A DNA stretch of 64,000 nucleotides from Pisolithus tinctorius. Lineage: Eukaryota > Basidiomycota > Agaricomycetes > Boletales > Pisolithaceae. Position numbers and translations under genes: made by a program. A model generated the notes under the pieces. That model worked only from the letters and a program-made list of their open reading frames with translations. It did no database searches and was not told where the DNA came from. Within the stretch, counting starts at the first letter, position 1. Every line of letters begins with the position of its first letter. The stretch lies in contig JANFAH010000032.1 in NCBI GenBank assembly GCA_024663395.1, positions 124,001 through 188,000 on the forward strand, written 5' to 3'. Of the stretch, positions 1 to 12,271 are shown piece after piece.

Positions 1-499
1 GAGCACCGACAAACGGCAGTGTCAGTTTGTGGCGTATCCACCGAATCTATGGATTACTAGCGATAGCTAGGCTATGGATTATGGGCTGTGGCAGAAGTAA
101 CCAAGGGACACCTTGCTGAAACGAACGGGCACTGTTCTTTACGTGAAAGCGGACAAGACTGTGGAGTTGAACACAGTACTAGTGCTGCGGTTATCCATAT
201 AGCATGCAAGGCATACCGGACGCACCAACGCAGTGCTTGATTACTGAGTAGTGATTCAGAGGTCCGGTCATTAGAAAAACATGGTAATTTTTAGACAGAG
301 GGGCCGCAGTATCCGATATTTAGAAGCGGATCCGATCGATTCATATGTTTAGCAGAATCTACCACAATGTCGCAAGGGCATAGCCCAATCGTGCCCTTCT
401 AAAGATTTAAAAAGCCGGAGAGATGGTCGAGGAGAATCAGAAATCAGAAACCACGCAGCCCTTCCATTCACAAGGTCTACACCCTTCTGAATATCCAAT

Positions 500-1543
500 A
501 TGGTCTTCCGCACTCGCGTCACACTCGCTGAGGACTATGGCCTCTCCCAGTCTCAGATTGACGAGTACCAGAACAATGTTTGTTGCCCACTTGTGCTGAA
601 TGGCGCTGTATTTGCTGACGTATACCGCCCCAGGGCCACATTCTGCTCAGGAACGTCATTCCTGAATCGGAGGTCGTTGAATTGCGAACTGCTGTCTTGC
701 GAGCCCACGAAGCTCTCAAAGCCGAAGAGGAAGACTTCCAGAAAGCGTTCCGCATCACCCAAAACCTATGGGAAATTAATGACGTCGTGCAAGCTCACGT
801 CTTGTCCAAGCGTTACGCAGGTGCGTTCGTGATGATCAGGCACCAACCTCACGCTCACGGTGAAAGATAAGGAATCGCTGCGAAGTTGTTAGGTTGCCGT
901 GACGTACGGATTTACCACGACATCACCTTCTTCAAGGACGGTCTTGGTAAAGGCCAACGGACACCGTGGCACCAGGATGGGCACTACTGGTGAGTGACCC
1001 CCTTTCTGGCTTGTAGCCCTGAGCGAGCATTGAGCTGTACCCGTTATGACAGGCCACTCGACACGGAAAAGGCCATAACCCTTTGAGTTCCGCTGATCGA
1101 TTGCCCTGTAAACATGGGTCCTATGTCGTTTGTGTCGGGTTCACACCTCAGTAGACATGCTGAGCATCTGCCGATTTCTGACGAGAGCGACGAATATATC
1201 AGAAATCTGGTCGAGAAGGAAAACCTTTCCGTGCACCCCGCGCAACACATGAACGCAGGGGATGCAACGCTGCAAGTATCTCACTCCGATCTGTCAGAAA
1301 TCAAGCTTAGCACAAATCTTATAGCCACTCGTGCTGGACATACCATAATGCGGCATCTAACACGACGGAAAACACTAGAATTGTTTTCGCTATCGAGTAC
1401 TATGACGCCGGTGCAACGATTCCCCTGCAACCGCCAACCAATGAGTGGCGTGCTGCCAACTTGGCCAGGTGGTTCCCTGGGGCTGTACCTGGGGGGCCTG
1501 CGGCTACTGCAAAGAACCCTGCCATTCTTTCTCCTGCGATTGA
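500..1543 (+). pseudogene. PhyH-family dioxygenase, dead copy 1
   Basis: This is a near copy of the intact PhyH gene at 12272-13313, and homology also covers the promoter from about 402. By comparison with that copy it carries at least three lesions. There is a 2-nt insertion near 622-637, after the VFAD stretch. A CAA codon has become TAA at 868-870. The TGG of the ITLWVP stretch has become TGA at 1084-1086. The Fe-binding HQD segment (TPWHQDGHYW) near 960-990 and the two intron positions are still visible. Homology to copy 2 ends near 1557; the matching 3' flank reappears at 5682. No restored product is expected. Confidence is high that it is a paralogue and high that it is inactive. Confidence 0.88.
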
Positions 1544-2354
1544 TGGAGCCCATTGATACCCACTTTTTGAGGGTGGCGTGTGGTAGAATTCCTTCATTGA
1601 GTAGATTGGTTCAGAACCCGCTACCATAACAATCCCATTTGGGAATTAGACCCTGAGACATACTCCAGCAAACGTGGTTGCCGTCAGGCTCCTCGCTAAT
1701 AGATACAGTACTACAGTAGTACGAGGAACTTCACCCGACAGAGTGTCTTTGTACGTATTTGGTTGACAGTTTTTCAAACCCCACCTAACGTAAGCTGAAG
1801 TCTCTCATACCTCCAGCAAGGTCGCCCTCGGAAGTGGGGAGAATGGATTGCATGTCACATAAGTCTTGCGGTCTCTGCCATGCTGCCACACGCTACAGTA
1901 AGAGCAGCTTTCTACTGCACCTCCAAGGCAATTGAAACAGTTATTTTCGAGTGAATGTTGAACATTGAGTACTTTACCTGCACTGCTGATACTCACTGTA
2001 CTGGGCAAAATTTTTGAGAACAATCTCGCTTTCGCTTCAGTGAAACCAAGTTCGTTGTAATGCCCATGCTAGGATTGTCGCACATTGTAGGTCTGAACTC
2101 CGTCTGTTATTGGACTCGCAATCTGAAGTATGGAGAGTCAGGTTGCGGGCTCTCGACTTCACCCTGCCGTCCGTAAGTAAGCATCTGTCATGGGTTGGAC
2201 ATGGGGAGTCATCATTACATACTATGCTCTCGTCATAGGCAACATTGCTATCATGCTTGCCAGGTCTTAGACACTCAGCACTGACTGAGTCTAGCGCCTG
2301 TAGGCTGTCAACTTGGCAGCCGCATTAAATTCTGCCTTTTTTGGCTCAGGGTCC

Positions 2355-3683
2355 ATGTCCCCCGCTCTTCCCCTCACATTCCTTGTTGCATTGTACATTA
2401 TGGTAAACCCAGAGGTGAGCCTAGTTGTGGTACAGAAAGCGAGCAGTAAGTTGCATTGACTGCCATGTTTCTCCTCACCAAGCCTAGTTGATCAAGCATA
2501 CAATTAATAGCGGGAATAGCGGTTCTGCAGATGATCGGATTGCTGTTGGCCGTCTTTCGGTTTTGGTTCCGGTATCGAATACAACGGCTGTGGTGGGAAG
2601 ACGCTTGGGCGTTTGCCGCCTTCCTCTCCGCTATCATTTACTCAATGGGAACTTGGTTGTATGTGCATTGTGGTACACAACACATTTGGTGCTTCAGAGG
2701 ACCGGTCTGACTTAATTCCCAGAGAAACCGACCTCGACGGTCGGGTTTTGGATATCCAGTTTCTCATTCAACCCAGTGATATGGTATGACGTAGTTTGTC
2801 TCCGACCACTGCAAATCTGATATAATCGTTCTAAGGCTCGTGCGCCACAGTACATTATTTTCGGTGGCACGAATTATCTATCCGTCGCTGACACTGCGAA
2901 GAATGGTGTTGGGAATAGGCTTGGTATTTTTCCTGTTGTTTATCTCCTTCATGGCGGGAAAATTGTGGTATTATTGCTATGACTTGAGCTGGATGAATAA
3001 CACACTGTTCTTTGGAAACCCACTCCTCCCTTTGAGCACTAGGTTGGCTATCTTTGAACTGACGAGTGAGTTTAACTCGTCAATACCCATTGCTTACCTT
3101 CCCCTCTGACAACGTTACGCAGCTGATCTCGTCACCGATGCAATCCTTATTGCTCTGCCTATAAAGCTCCTGTGGAGCGTCAAACTACCGACTCGACAGC
3201 GACGGATGATCCTATTGATTTTCGCATCGGGCATCATGGTCACGCTCGCTGCTATCTTCCGTGCCACATGTCAACTCTTGGACCTTAGTCTGATTGTCAA
3301 TCTAGCCATGGATGTTGAGGTGAGGACATGCCATGAAATGTGTTCCCTAATCAATCCAATAAATTCCTTATTATATTGACTTTTAGGTCGCATTGTCTAG
3401 CATCATGTGCAACTTACTCGTTTTCGTGACGTTCCTCTACCGTTATGGCCTTTCAGCTTGCCACTCCCCCTCGACCATATTTGATGAGGACGATGATTAT
3501 ACGACGCCGGACCGACCACGTCAAACCACCCAGTTTCTGACGACAGTCGAAGTAGACAGCTTGGGGTACTACTCTTCAGAGAACGTGACGTCTACATGGG
3601 ATGGATGCACGAGCAACGCACCCTCTGGCATGTCAGACACACACATCTCCTCAGAACAGGGATCCGAAAAAACGTGGAGTTGA
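2355..3683 (+). CDS. Rhodopsin-domain integral membrane protein (fungal family)
   Basis: A multi-exon gene for a fungal seven-helix membrane protein of the rhodopsin-like-domain family, whose function is generally unknown. Exon 1 (2355-2402) starts MSPALPLTFLVALYIM. Exon 2 from 2531 continues the helix and carries the family hallmark WWEDAWAF. Later exons give a WLVRHSTLFSVARI helix (about 2700-2890), a helix near 2905-2990, ADLVTDAILIALPIKLLW (3120-3180) and a helix to the donor at 3320. The last exon (from 3390) adds a helix and a hydrophilic Asp/Ser/Thr-rich tail ending at 3683. Phases match at every splice I checked, so it appears intact. The exact splicing between about 2990 and 3065 is uncertain. 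It lies inside the 4.1 kb that separates PhyH copy 1 from its 3' flank. Confidence 0.8.
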
Positions 3684-5681
3684 TACTATCTTATCCCCTC
3701 TCATGTCTGCCGCCTCTCCCTAATTTGTTTATCCACTTTGACCTTGACATGCAGCTAACTCTTGGGGTTTTACCGCACGTTATCACATACTTACTGTCCC
3801 TCTCTGCGACACCAGCATATTGCCTCGATAACTCTGCATTCTTAGATGTATTCAAACCCATATCACACATTAATGAGCCTGTTCCTCGTGATCTTGAGTG
3901 TGAAATCTGAAAGGCGTTCAAACAGGGGTTGATATGTGAGCTATATATATGGTAGTATGTAGTTCAGGCATCGCGGCCAGTAGGGATAATCTGCGGTCCG
4001 TCCTCCAAAATTGCCACTCACGGAAATATACGATGTGTACCCTGGGTTGCCTCGCCGTGTCGCCTTTTCCCTAGCAATTCTACCGACGTTAGGGGGGACT
4101 TATGCAGGTCATACAACCAACATACTTAGCATGAAAAAATTTCCAGAGCGATTGCCTCAGGCAAATCTTATCGCATTCTCCAATCTCGCATCGCATCGCT
4201 TACCCATCTACGAGGACGACCGAATCCAAGACAGAAAACGTACCAGCAACACCTCCTTCATTACTCTCCACACTTTTAGTCCTCGCTAACCACCCTGCAT
4301 CCCCTATTCACGCACACCGGTCTCGCGAGACAACAGAGCCCATCCGAAGATATTCAACTCGGAAACCGTCTCGGAGCGGACCGCCTTGTTGCCTCCTTTC
4401 GGTCCTAAGTTACCCCAACGCGAAAGAGATAGGGCCCTACGCCCTGTGGAGGGAGAATCAGCTGCATAGCAGTCCACGCCTCCCGATCTTACACGGCAAG
4501 CATTCCTAAAAACGGTGGTATATCCTCATTGTATATGTTATTCCTACCACCCTCACGCTGTGGTTTGAGCACCAGCCAGTCAGCCAGAGCACGCGCAAGT
4601 GGCGTTCCTCTGGGCTCGTCCTTAGTCTGTTGTATAGTGTTATAAGATGATAGGCGGGAGACACAAGCGGATTAGGGTCGTCCAGCGACCACATCGACAT
4701 CCACGCCTCGCCCGTCTGCGTCGCGTATGAATTGCTATATGACAGAGAAATTCTTGGACTCTCTTCCCACCTGCGAGTTGGAGTGGGATAGTTGGACATT
4801 TGGTGGCATCGTTTCGTTCTAGAGTGAACCGCGTAGCGTAATGTGCTGCTGTTAGGTAGTCAGACGGAACGAAGCCAGCGCGGAAGTAGACAGTGCAGGG
4901 GATCTCTAAACTTGCTTCAGACCCTGATGGCGAGAGGGAATCAGAGACGGTCAGTCGCAAAGCACGAGTCGAGTGTCGGCGCCAAGCTGTCGGTCCGTAA
5001 GTTCCCACGGCATCGCCACTCTCCCGCTCACCCGCCTTGCTGCGGCATTTCCCTTCTTTGGAATTCCCACGGCGCCGTCGCAGTTCCACAGTATCCAAGC
5101 ACTGGAGATTCCTGCTTGAAAGTTGGGGATAACATCGACGGGAAGTCAGGCGTGAAATTATTGGTACCGCCTACTATTTCAATATTGCCGGCCCATCATG
5201 ATATGATGTTGGTCCCTTCCTTGTTTCCCATATCAGTCCAGGTACGGCGGTTGGTCGTGTTGTAGAGGAACGTGGCGCAAAACTGCGATTCTCCAACAGC
5301 GAAGATGGTCGACAGCACTCGGTCCCACTGTGTCAGTGGGACATTGGGAAACCTCCAACTCTCCATGCGAGCAAACTATGATCAGTACGGCGTCGACAAC
5401 GTACGCGATTATCATAACACTATCAGATAGATCTGCAGCTTTGCTCACATGTCATACGTAGTACTATAGAAAGGTTCGTATGACAGTACCGAGCCCACAC
5501 ATCACCACTCGACCACCCGTTTTAATAGGTAGGAGCGACGTATCGAAACCCCCATTTCCCTGGCGTTCGCGCCTGTATATATACTTGGCTTGATAGGTGC
5601 GTACCCGTGAGTAAAGATCGAAAGACAGCTTTCTGATCTTCCGCTCAGGTGGTGGGCCTACGAACGTGGAAGCGTTAGAAC
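3684..5681. other. No recognisable gene
   Basis: About 2 kb between the rhodopsin-domain gene and the displaced PhyH flank. A 152-codon open frame on the minus strand (4640-5098) and shorter frames exist. They are Arg/Ser-rich, lack any domain pattern and do not extend through plausible splice sites, so I do not call them genes. Confidence 0.5.
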
Positions 5682-5845
5682 GAGACCACCCCTGATATTT
5701 GACATGGCATGTGGTAAGTGTTCGCGTCTATCATCATATTTCCATGGTCAACCCAACGTCGTTCGTCAGGCAGGTCTGCAACCCATCTCCCCTGTCTCAA
5801 ACGTCGATACTCATTAATATTTATAGTGGAGAAGTCACAGTCGCT
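5682..5845 (+). repeat. Displaced 3' flank of a PhyH gene copy
   Basis: This stretch matches 13335-13505, the sequence just downstream of the stop of PhyH copy 2. Shared blocks include GAACGAGACCACCCC and ATGGTCAACCCAACGTCGTT. Homology of copy 1 stops at 1557, only a few bases before the position at which this block begins in copy 2, so it is best read as the separated 3' flank of copy 1. Confidence 0.75.
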
Positions 5846-6564
5846 GCGTACGAATGGTGGAAAGGCGCAAGCTCGAAACGAAAGAGCCGAGTCCCCCCAA
5901 AGGGGGGAAACATCGTCGCAAACTCAAGCGGTACCTCGAATCCGAGCAGTTTTCAACACCCATCTGACGTTCACATCATGGCCGCAGATCCAGTAAGTGT
6001 GGGATCCCCGATGAAATGACCACAGCAATCCTCACTTGGGGATGAACACCAGTACACAGTTGAGGCATACCTAGAACGTACGACGTTGCCTTGTGCACCC
6101 CTCACATTCATGGAGATCGCACAGGGTGCCTTACCGCCCGTCATTTCATCCTTTAACTCCCTTCGTGACGTCTCAAACTCACAAGCTTCAGCCCCGAAAG
6201 TGGATATGGTAATTTGCTCATTCGCGTTGCACTTGGTAGAATCACCGTCCGAGCTGTTCGCGTTGCTTTGGGAGCTAAGCGCAAATGCACACTGGCTTGT
6301 CGTGCTTGCTCCTCACAAGAAACCCGAGGTGCGTGCATCTTCACCGATCGTTGCAGCAGCCACCCACACCCGTGAGATCTAGATTAAAGATGGTTGGGGT
6401 TGGGCCAAGTGGGATTGCGAGACCTGGTCTCAATGCCAAATGTCCGATCGTAAGGGAGACTACGTCTTGGAGAGGTGAGCGGTATTTTGTTTAGGACCCA
6501 CCACACGGGTTGAACCAATTCCAGGGTGCATTGTCGGGTGTACCGCAGCGTCAATGTTTTGTGA
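5846..6564 (+). pseudogene. 5'-truncated SAM-dependent methyltransferase-like gene
   Basis: The 3' part of a methyltransferase-like gene. Clean exons are 6053-6328, 6383-6474 and 6525-6564, with in-phase introns. They encode MVICSFALHLVESPSELFAL, VVLAPHKKPE, IKDGWGWAKWD and a C-terminus HCRVYRSVNVL before TGA at 6562-6564. This resembles fungal class-I methyltransferases, but the SAM-binding glycine motif is not present here. The upstream segment (5846-5992) reads PPKGGKHRRKLKRYLESEQF in one frame and HIMAADP in another, so a frameshift lies near 5950-5975. The 5' end abuts the PhyH flank at about 5846, so the N-terminus seems lost. I judge it a truncated relic; a spliced chimera is not excluded. 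Confidence 0.62.
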
Positions 6565-6649
6565 TAGTAATGTAAGAAGTGCTTGATGAAGTATTGCGGG
6601 AAGAATATTGTTAGATCTACGTCGGTATAATGGCGTCCTCTCGGAAATT

Positions 6650-7990
6650 TCAACTATCAAATAGACTTCGGGTTAATAGCGAGATTGCACTGCCTGCTAC
6701 TGCGCTCCCTGCAATGAGAACGAGCTCGCGAGTCCCAACTGCCCCAAACCATGGATGTGATATGAATGTCCGCCTCGGGGGTTCTGGTGCCCTCGACTGC
6801 TCTTGCTGCTCGACTAATGCAGAGACAGAGGGAACTTCATGAACATGTTCTGCGACACCACTGAACAATTCCGCAAGTAGGCGTTCCTGGTTAACCAGAC
6901 GTTCCTCTATCCTCCTCGCCCCTTCGTCAACCATCGCCTTTGTCTCTGACCCTAGCTCCTCCACTTTCCGCTCAAAAGTCTGAGCAAGGCGCTTCCTCTT
7001 CCACGGTTCAACGAACACGATCGCTGCCACGAAGACCACCAAGTTCACACCAAGAGCCGCGAGCGATCCATACGTCGACGCGCTCCGGATCTTGTCGCTC
7101 CACACCTGCTCCTCATGATACCGTGCCAAAATCGCCCGCATGAGCGCACTGAACTCCCGCTCGACTGAATCTTCGGACGCAGCAACCGCAGCTTTCGCCC
7201 TGGCCTCGTCCTGCTCTCGCGCGTGGTCAGCACGGACGAGGGCCGTGAACCGGGACACGTCCTCGTCGCTCCAGCTCGATTTGCGTTGCAGCAGCTCGTT
7301 CACGTCACGCTGTGCGACTGCACGCTGGATGACGGCTTTATCATACGCAAGTTTCGCAGACCGAGCTGCTTCTCGAGCGGCCTTGATCCTTGCCTCTGTA
7401 CATTAAGACAACAAATGAAAAAAAAAAAAAGCAGCAGAGAGAAACAAATTCATTAGCACTAGGTTTTCACTGAAAATACAAGGGCAAAAGCAGAATGAAA
7501 AGTTAAGCAAAGGAGATATGTGCACACCTTGCTCGACAACTTGTCGCTTTAAGACATCAATAGCATCGTACCCCGTCGCGCGGTTCAAGTGTCCTCCGAG
7601 CTGAGAGAACGCCGCCTTTGTCTGTGTAGAGAATACATCGGCACGTTCTCGTACTGTCTTCACAGCAAGGTGTGCCCACTCCCGCATGCGTCCGTTGAAG
7701 GTGCTGAGGCTGTCCGTGGGTTGAGCAGTGTCAAAGGCATCCGGGGTTGCCGTCGTAGAGGTCGATGCATCCGAGACAGTAGTATCGCGCGAACATTCTG
7801 AGGAAGACTTGACGCGATCCTCTCCGAGGGTTGGTTTCTGGCCAGCAGACGTAGGATTGGTGTTAGTTTTTGAACTGCTAATACTGGCAGTGGTAGTAGC
7901 GCTTGTCCCCGTCGTGACTGCTCGAGAAGACCGCGACAGCCGGGAAGGCAGGTGTGCACACACGCCATTGCGAATACTCGTCCGCAACAT
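6650..7990 (-). CDS. SHE9: Mitochondrial inner-membrane protein She9/Mdm33
   Basis: Two exons, 7990-7528 and 7395-6650 on the minus strand, encode about 402 residues; the 132-nt intron has GT...AG ends and keeps phase. The chosen start (MLRTSIRNGV...) gives an Arg/Ser-rich presequence suited to mitochondrial import; an in-frame Met one codon upstream (7993) is equally possible. A Ser/Thr-rich linker is followed by coiled-coil segments and the family signature VWSDKIRSASTYGSLAALGV, which runs into a first membrane helix ending FVEPWKRKRL. A second coiled coil and a C-terminal helix (ELVLIAGSAVAGSAISLL) follow. In yeast this family sits in the inner membrane and affects mitochondrial shape. The reading frame is intact. 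Confidence 0.9.
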
Positions 7991-9428
7991 CATCGGAAGG
8001 GTCGCCCTGGATGTGCCCCAGCCGGGTCTGACCGATTTGAGCTGAGTGGCGTGAACTTCGATACGGGGACACTCCAAGTTGCACTTTTGGTTTCGACAAG
8101 CATGTCCGAGTCGCAAACGGCGGTCAACACTCGCCTCAAACCAATTCTCCAAACCGCACACAATGCTGACTGCTCTAACTCATAGGGGATACTTTACTAG
8201 CAGCAATGTTGCGGATGCACATCTGTGCTCGTCAGTTGAATACAACTATGTAATTGCCATTTGAAAGGGCGATCGTCGGTTACTGAGGTCCCACTTTCAC
8301 TGAGGTTGTACTTAGTCTTGGTGTAGTAGCGTGCTGGGATCTTCTTACAAAGTGGAGTCGTCATTGAAACCTGGTAGTGCTCCTCGCAGAACAGACCTAA
8401 ATTTAGTCTGGAAAAAAAGATCTTGTGTGTCGCTGTCGCAAGCCAAGTAACTTCGCATCTTCGATTGACTGAGTACGGACACTGTCAAGAAAGCCTCGGT
8501 GAAGCCCCAGCGAGTGGCTTTCCCTCGCCACCCATCATCACCACTCACTCCTTTCGACAAATCTCGTTGAGAAACGGTGATAACGAGATATCGGAAAGCA
8601 TGTCGCGAAAGTGTCGCAAACGACAGCGACGGCCAGTACTTGCATCAGACCAATCAAAAATTTCGCCACTCATGCAACACTTCTAACTTTCTGCGAAATT
8701 CTACCAATCTGTTCTTGGTCGAGACTATGTTCTCGTAGCTGCGTCGTATCTGACAATACTTCCTATGACAAAATTTATTGGTCGGTTATCGGCCGCGGTC
8801 AGTAGGTTCCACTATCACAATGGGTCCAACTGTGCCTATTCCGCGGCCCTCTGTCTTGTTATGCAACAATCGGGGCCTGAGAGTGTTTTTGGTGGATAAC
8901 CGGGTAACTTAGCCTCTTGTTCGGTTTGCCTATTAAAAGCTAACTCGAAGCGTATTGTTTCGAGATTATTGGCCCTGCTTGGGTCGACTGCATGAGTTGG
9001 TTCGTCAGACTCCGCATCCAAACACCTGGTAAATTGCTCCTTTATTAATTCTTTTTCCCTCCTTGAACTGACTCCAGAGCCTAACTGCGACCGACCCTGA
9101 TCAGAAAAAAATGGTAAGAACTGCATTGGTGCTTCCGGCGAGGTTCCTTATCCGATCCCGATGAGAAGTTCAGCCTAAGTCCCTTGCAGATACGACGTAT
9201 TGTTGTATTGTTTGCTGACCCGCCCATGTCCTATGCAGTGATTACAGACACACAGCCTATCTTCCATTTGACGGAGGTAATTTTCGGTGTGAGATGCACC
9301 CGGTACCTTGCAGGTCTCACAAATCAACCGGGGTATCGTGTTGAGCGCCACGGTCTTTCCCTCTTTTAAAGAGCAGCGCCTGTACGGTTCAGCAAGGCCC
9401 TAGTCTCTTCTCCCACAGCCCGCCACCC
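7991..9428. other. Intergenic, nothing recognised
   Basis: About 1.4 kb between divergently transcribed SHE9 and the AusD-like methyltransferase gene, so it should hold both promoters. A 96-codon minus-strand frame at 8836-9126 has ordinary amino-acid composition but no domain I recognise. Confidence 0.45.
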
Positions 9429-10558
9429 ATGAATTCGACGGATACCTCACAAGCTGACAGTGTTCCATTCAGCGTTGGCTCAGCACAGATAGTCCATGTT
9501 CCCCCCCTAGACCCCAGTATCTACTCACTCACTTCTGATGAAGCCGATTTCTTCAAGGCTGCGACTGGAATCGAGGATGATGAAGCTTTAATGGCACACA
9601 TTTTGACGGCTCAAGAAAAAGCCTACAAGGTTGGTTTCGTCTCGTTTCGCATAGTTCCGCATCGTTGACTATGCTACAGGTTGCGCCGTATCCTTGCATC
9701 TATTTTTTCGGATTCTTAAGGTGAGCAAAGCCTTTCGTAGACTGGTTAAAGCTCACGCGTGTTCTAGGGTGGACATTACGAAGCTACCTGTGTACAGTAA
9801 TATATTAGCTATAGGTCGCGAGCGCACGGATGCTATCTTCCTCGACCTCGGGTGCTGTTGTAAGTTATCCGAGGTGGTACATACCTACCTTTGCTAACGC
9901 CGAATGGACAGTTTCGGTGGAGTCCAGGAGAGTTGCATTGGATGGTTTTCCCGCTCGCGGCATAATATCGTCGGACATAAAGAAAGGTAGGGCACTCTGT
10001 TTGCACTTGTGTGATTTCGTCACCTACGATCATTTGTCAATGGCAGAATTCCTGGAACTCAGTCACTTCTTATTCAGAACGTCAAAAGATACGTGGGCTG
10101 GCCACTTCGTTCCGGGAGATGCATTGGACCCCGGGATGCTGTCTGTTGCACCTGTCGTCCGTGGGTCCAAACTAGGATCACCGCCTGACTTGTCGACTTT
10201 GACGTCGCTCAATCCCCTTCGTGGTCACTGCTCCGTCATCTATACCTCATATTTCCTACACTTGTTCAGTGAAGAGCAACAGCTCCATCTAGCACGTGCA
10301 CTCGCTGGATTATTGTCTCCAGAACCAGGTTCCATTATCTGCGGTTTCCAGTCCGGCAGGAAAGAGAAAGGAAATGTCCCAATGGCCTTTGGAAGCAGCG
10401 AACTCGCTCTCTTTTCCCACTCCCCGCAGAGTTGGATAGAATTGTGGGATGGAACAGTGTTCGAAAAGGGAGAGGTAGAAGTCAACGCCAATGTGAGGGA
10501 AGTTTTCCTTATGGGTCAAAGGTTGAATGTCTTGGCTTGGTCGGTTAAGAGGTTGTAG
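9429..10558 (+). CDS. SAM-dependent methyltransferase, AusD-like (fungal secondary metabolism type)
   Basis: Five exons (9429-9629, 9680-9720, 9768-9859, 9912-9986, 10047-10558) join in phase to 306 residues. The N-terminus has the family pattern PLDPSIYSLTSDEADFFKAA, then APYPCIYFFGFLR. The SAM-binding motif I is AIFLDLGCCF, followed by an acidic SSDIKK strand-end, GDALDP, LTSLNPLRGH and the C-terminal LFSEEQQLHLARALAGLLSP. This architecture is that of fungal class-I methyltransferases related to AusD, which methylate polyketide or terpenoid intermediates. The substrate cannot be told from sequence. No polyketide synthase or terpene cyclase is visible in the window. The PhyH gene 1.7 kb downstream would be a plausible tailoring partner, but that is inference. 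Confidence 0.85.
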
Positions 10559-12171
10559 TGACTGCATGTACTCCTAGGCTAGGAGAGGTATATTTGTACA
10601 TGTTTTGTCCCCTGCAGAACTTGAGGCTTCAAGTGCGCAACGTCCCAGCTGCAGGGCATTTGTGGACGGCCCTTAACTTGAAGTCCAACAGTCATCGACA
10701 AGTTCTTACCTGACGGCATGTTTAACGACAGTGTCGCCCTAGTTATACGGGGCGCGTTCGAACATGACTGACGTCGGATTGTGCCGGAGCCGGTCGCAGG
10801 GAAGCCACAAAGCCTGGATACTCGATTGCCACTTCATTGGCAGACGGCGAATCGATCGACAAGTATGGATCAACGTTATACACCATTTGCTAAATAGCAT
10901 CCATGTTTTGATTGCAGACATGTCGCATTGCTCCGAATACAAAGCCGAGGAATATGAAATGAAATCTATTCCCTCCGGGTGGTGCGCTTCCTCGTGCTGG
11001 AGGTGGTGGTGTTGAGCGAGGCGGCCGAGGAGGAAGACTTCGAATTGAATAATCAGATTTCCATGCCTAAGTTCTTGAGGTCACGGGTATGATAATTTTT
11101 TAAAATTTTGCGGGTCGTTAGTCTAAAACTGTTTAGGACAATACACTTACTTGACACTTACTGAACAGGAAAACAAACTCTGGGATGATCGTCGTGCCGA
11201 TGCCATAGAGGGTGGTGATCCTCTTCTTTACATACTTCTGCTTGTTCGACTGAAGGTATGTTGAGGGTCACTTGGAAATGACACAGTTCATATATCCCTC
11301 AAGGTTGACACAACAAGTGTGAGTAGGAGTTCCAAGGGCGGATCGTAAATCAACGCGGTGCCCTTGCCTTTCACTATCCAAAGAGGACGGCCCTCTCTGC
11401 CAAGGTCACGAGTGACCAGCCAGAGCTTAGCATTACCAAGAAGCTGGGTTGTCGGACGTTATCCAAATGTTTGTAGAGAAAGGCGACTCCTATGCTATTC
11501 AAACGTACGTGGGGGAATGTTCCCCGTGTGTTCCGCTCATGACTTATACTGATAGCCGCCGTAAAGGTCCTCATGGAAGAAGTGAGAAGTAAATAGAAAG
11601 GACCTAGATAATGCAACATGTCAACCTTGCCTTGTCAATCCCAGATGCGCTGGGAGTCTGATGACGCCTTCAAATTCGTCAAAGCCAGGAACGGCGCGCC
11701 ACAGGGTATGCCGAACGAAGCAGAGTAGGAAAGACTACGAAAGAAAAGGAAAGGTACCCTATATGTACTTTCCACCATTGCTCACGGTATCGCCGTTCTG
11801 AGTTTGGTTGTGTTAGGGGAAGCGAAGGGAAGGGATGAAGATTCTCCATCAGTTATCATATTGACTGATGCGTTACCGGGTGCATGGCGGTAGCTCGACG
11901 TGGACATTGGTAGTGCCGAGGGTCGGCGTGCATCGCTACCGACAAAACAGCCGTTGCCAAAAGTGCACCAGAAAAAGACAGAGGGAAAAAGGCTATGGAG
12001 AGCGAAGGGGAAGAAGTGATAGATATTGAGAGTGCTAAAGAAGAAGCAGCCAAAACACCGACGAAAACAAAACACAACAAAACTCCTAAGTCGGGGGTAG
12101 TTTTGAGGTGAGGTTTCTGTTCTCGAAGCCTTAGTTATCTCAACCAACCTGCCAAGAAAGGGGACATGCCA
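10559..12171. other. Intergenic with possible unrecognised coding remnants
   Basis: No complete gene can be supported. On the plus strand a possible exon (about 11169-11255) reads ENKLWDDRRADAIEGGDPLL and is followed by a consensus-like GTATGT donor. Near 11644-11730 the frame MRWESDDAFKFVKARNGAPQ ends at TAG. The two could belong to one small intron-containing gene of unknown function. Confidence 0.3.
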
Positions 12172-12271
12172 AATTGTACTTTGAAGATTTAAAAAGCTGA
12201 AAAGATGGTCGAGGAGAACCAGAAACCATATTCCACGCGTCACAAAGCCTACATCCTTCCGAATATACACA

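Noticed and set aside
4640..5098. 152-codon minus-strand frame
   Set aside because: Arg-rich, no domain pattern, no splice-linked continuation.
11782..12270. 162-codon minus-strand frame upstream of PhyH copy 2
   Set aside because: Overlaps the promoter conserved with PhyH copy 1; Phe/Ser-rich translation of a purine-rich stretch.
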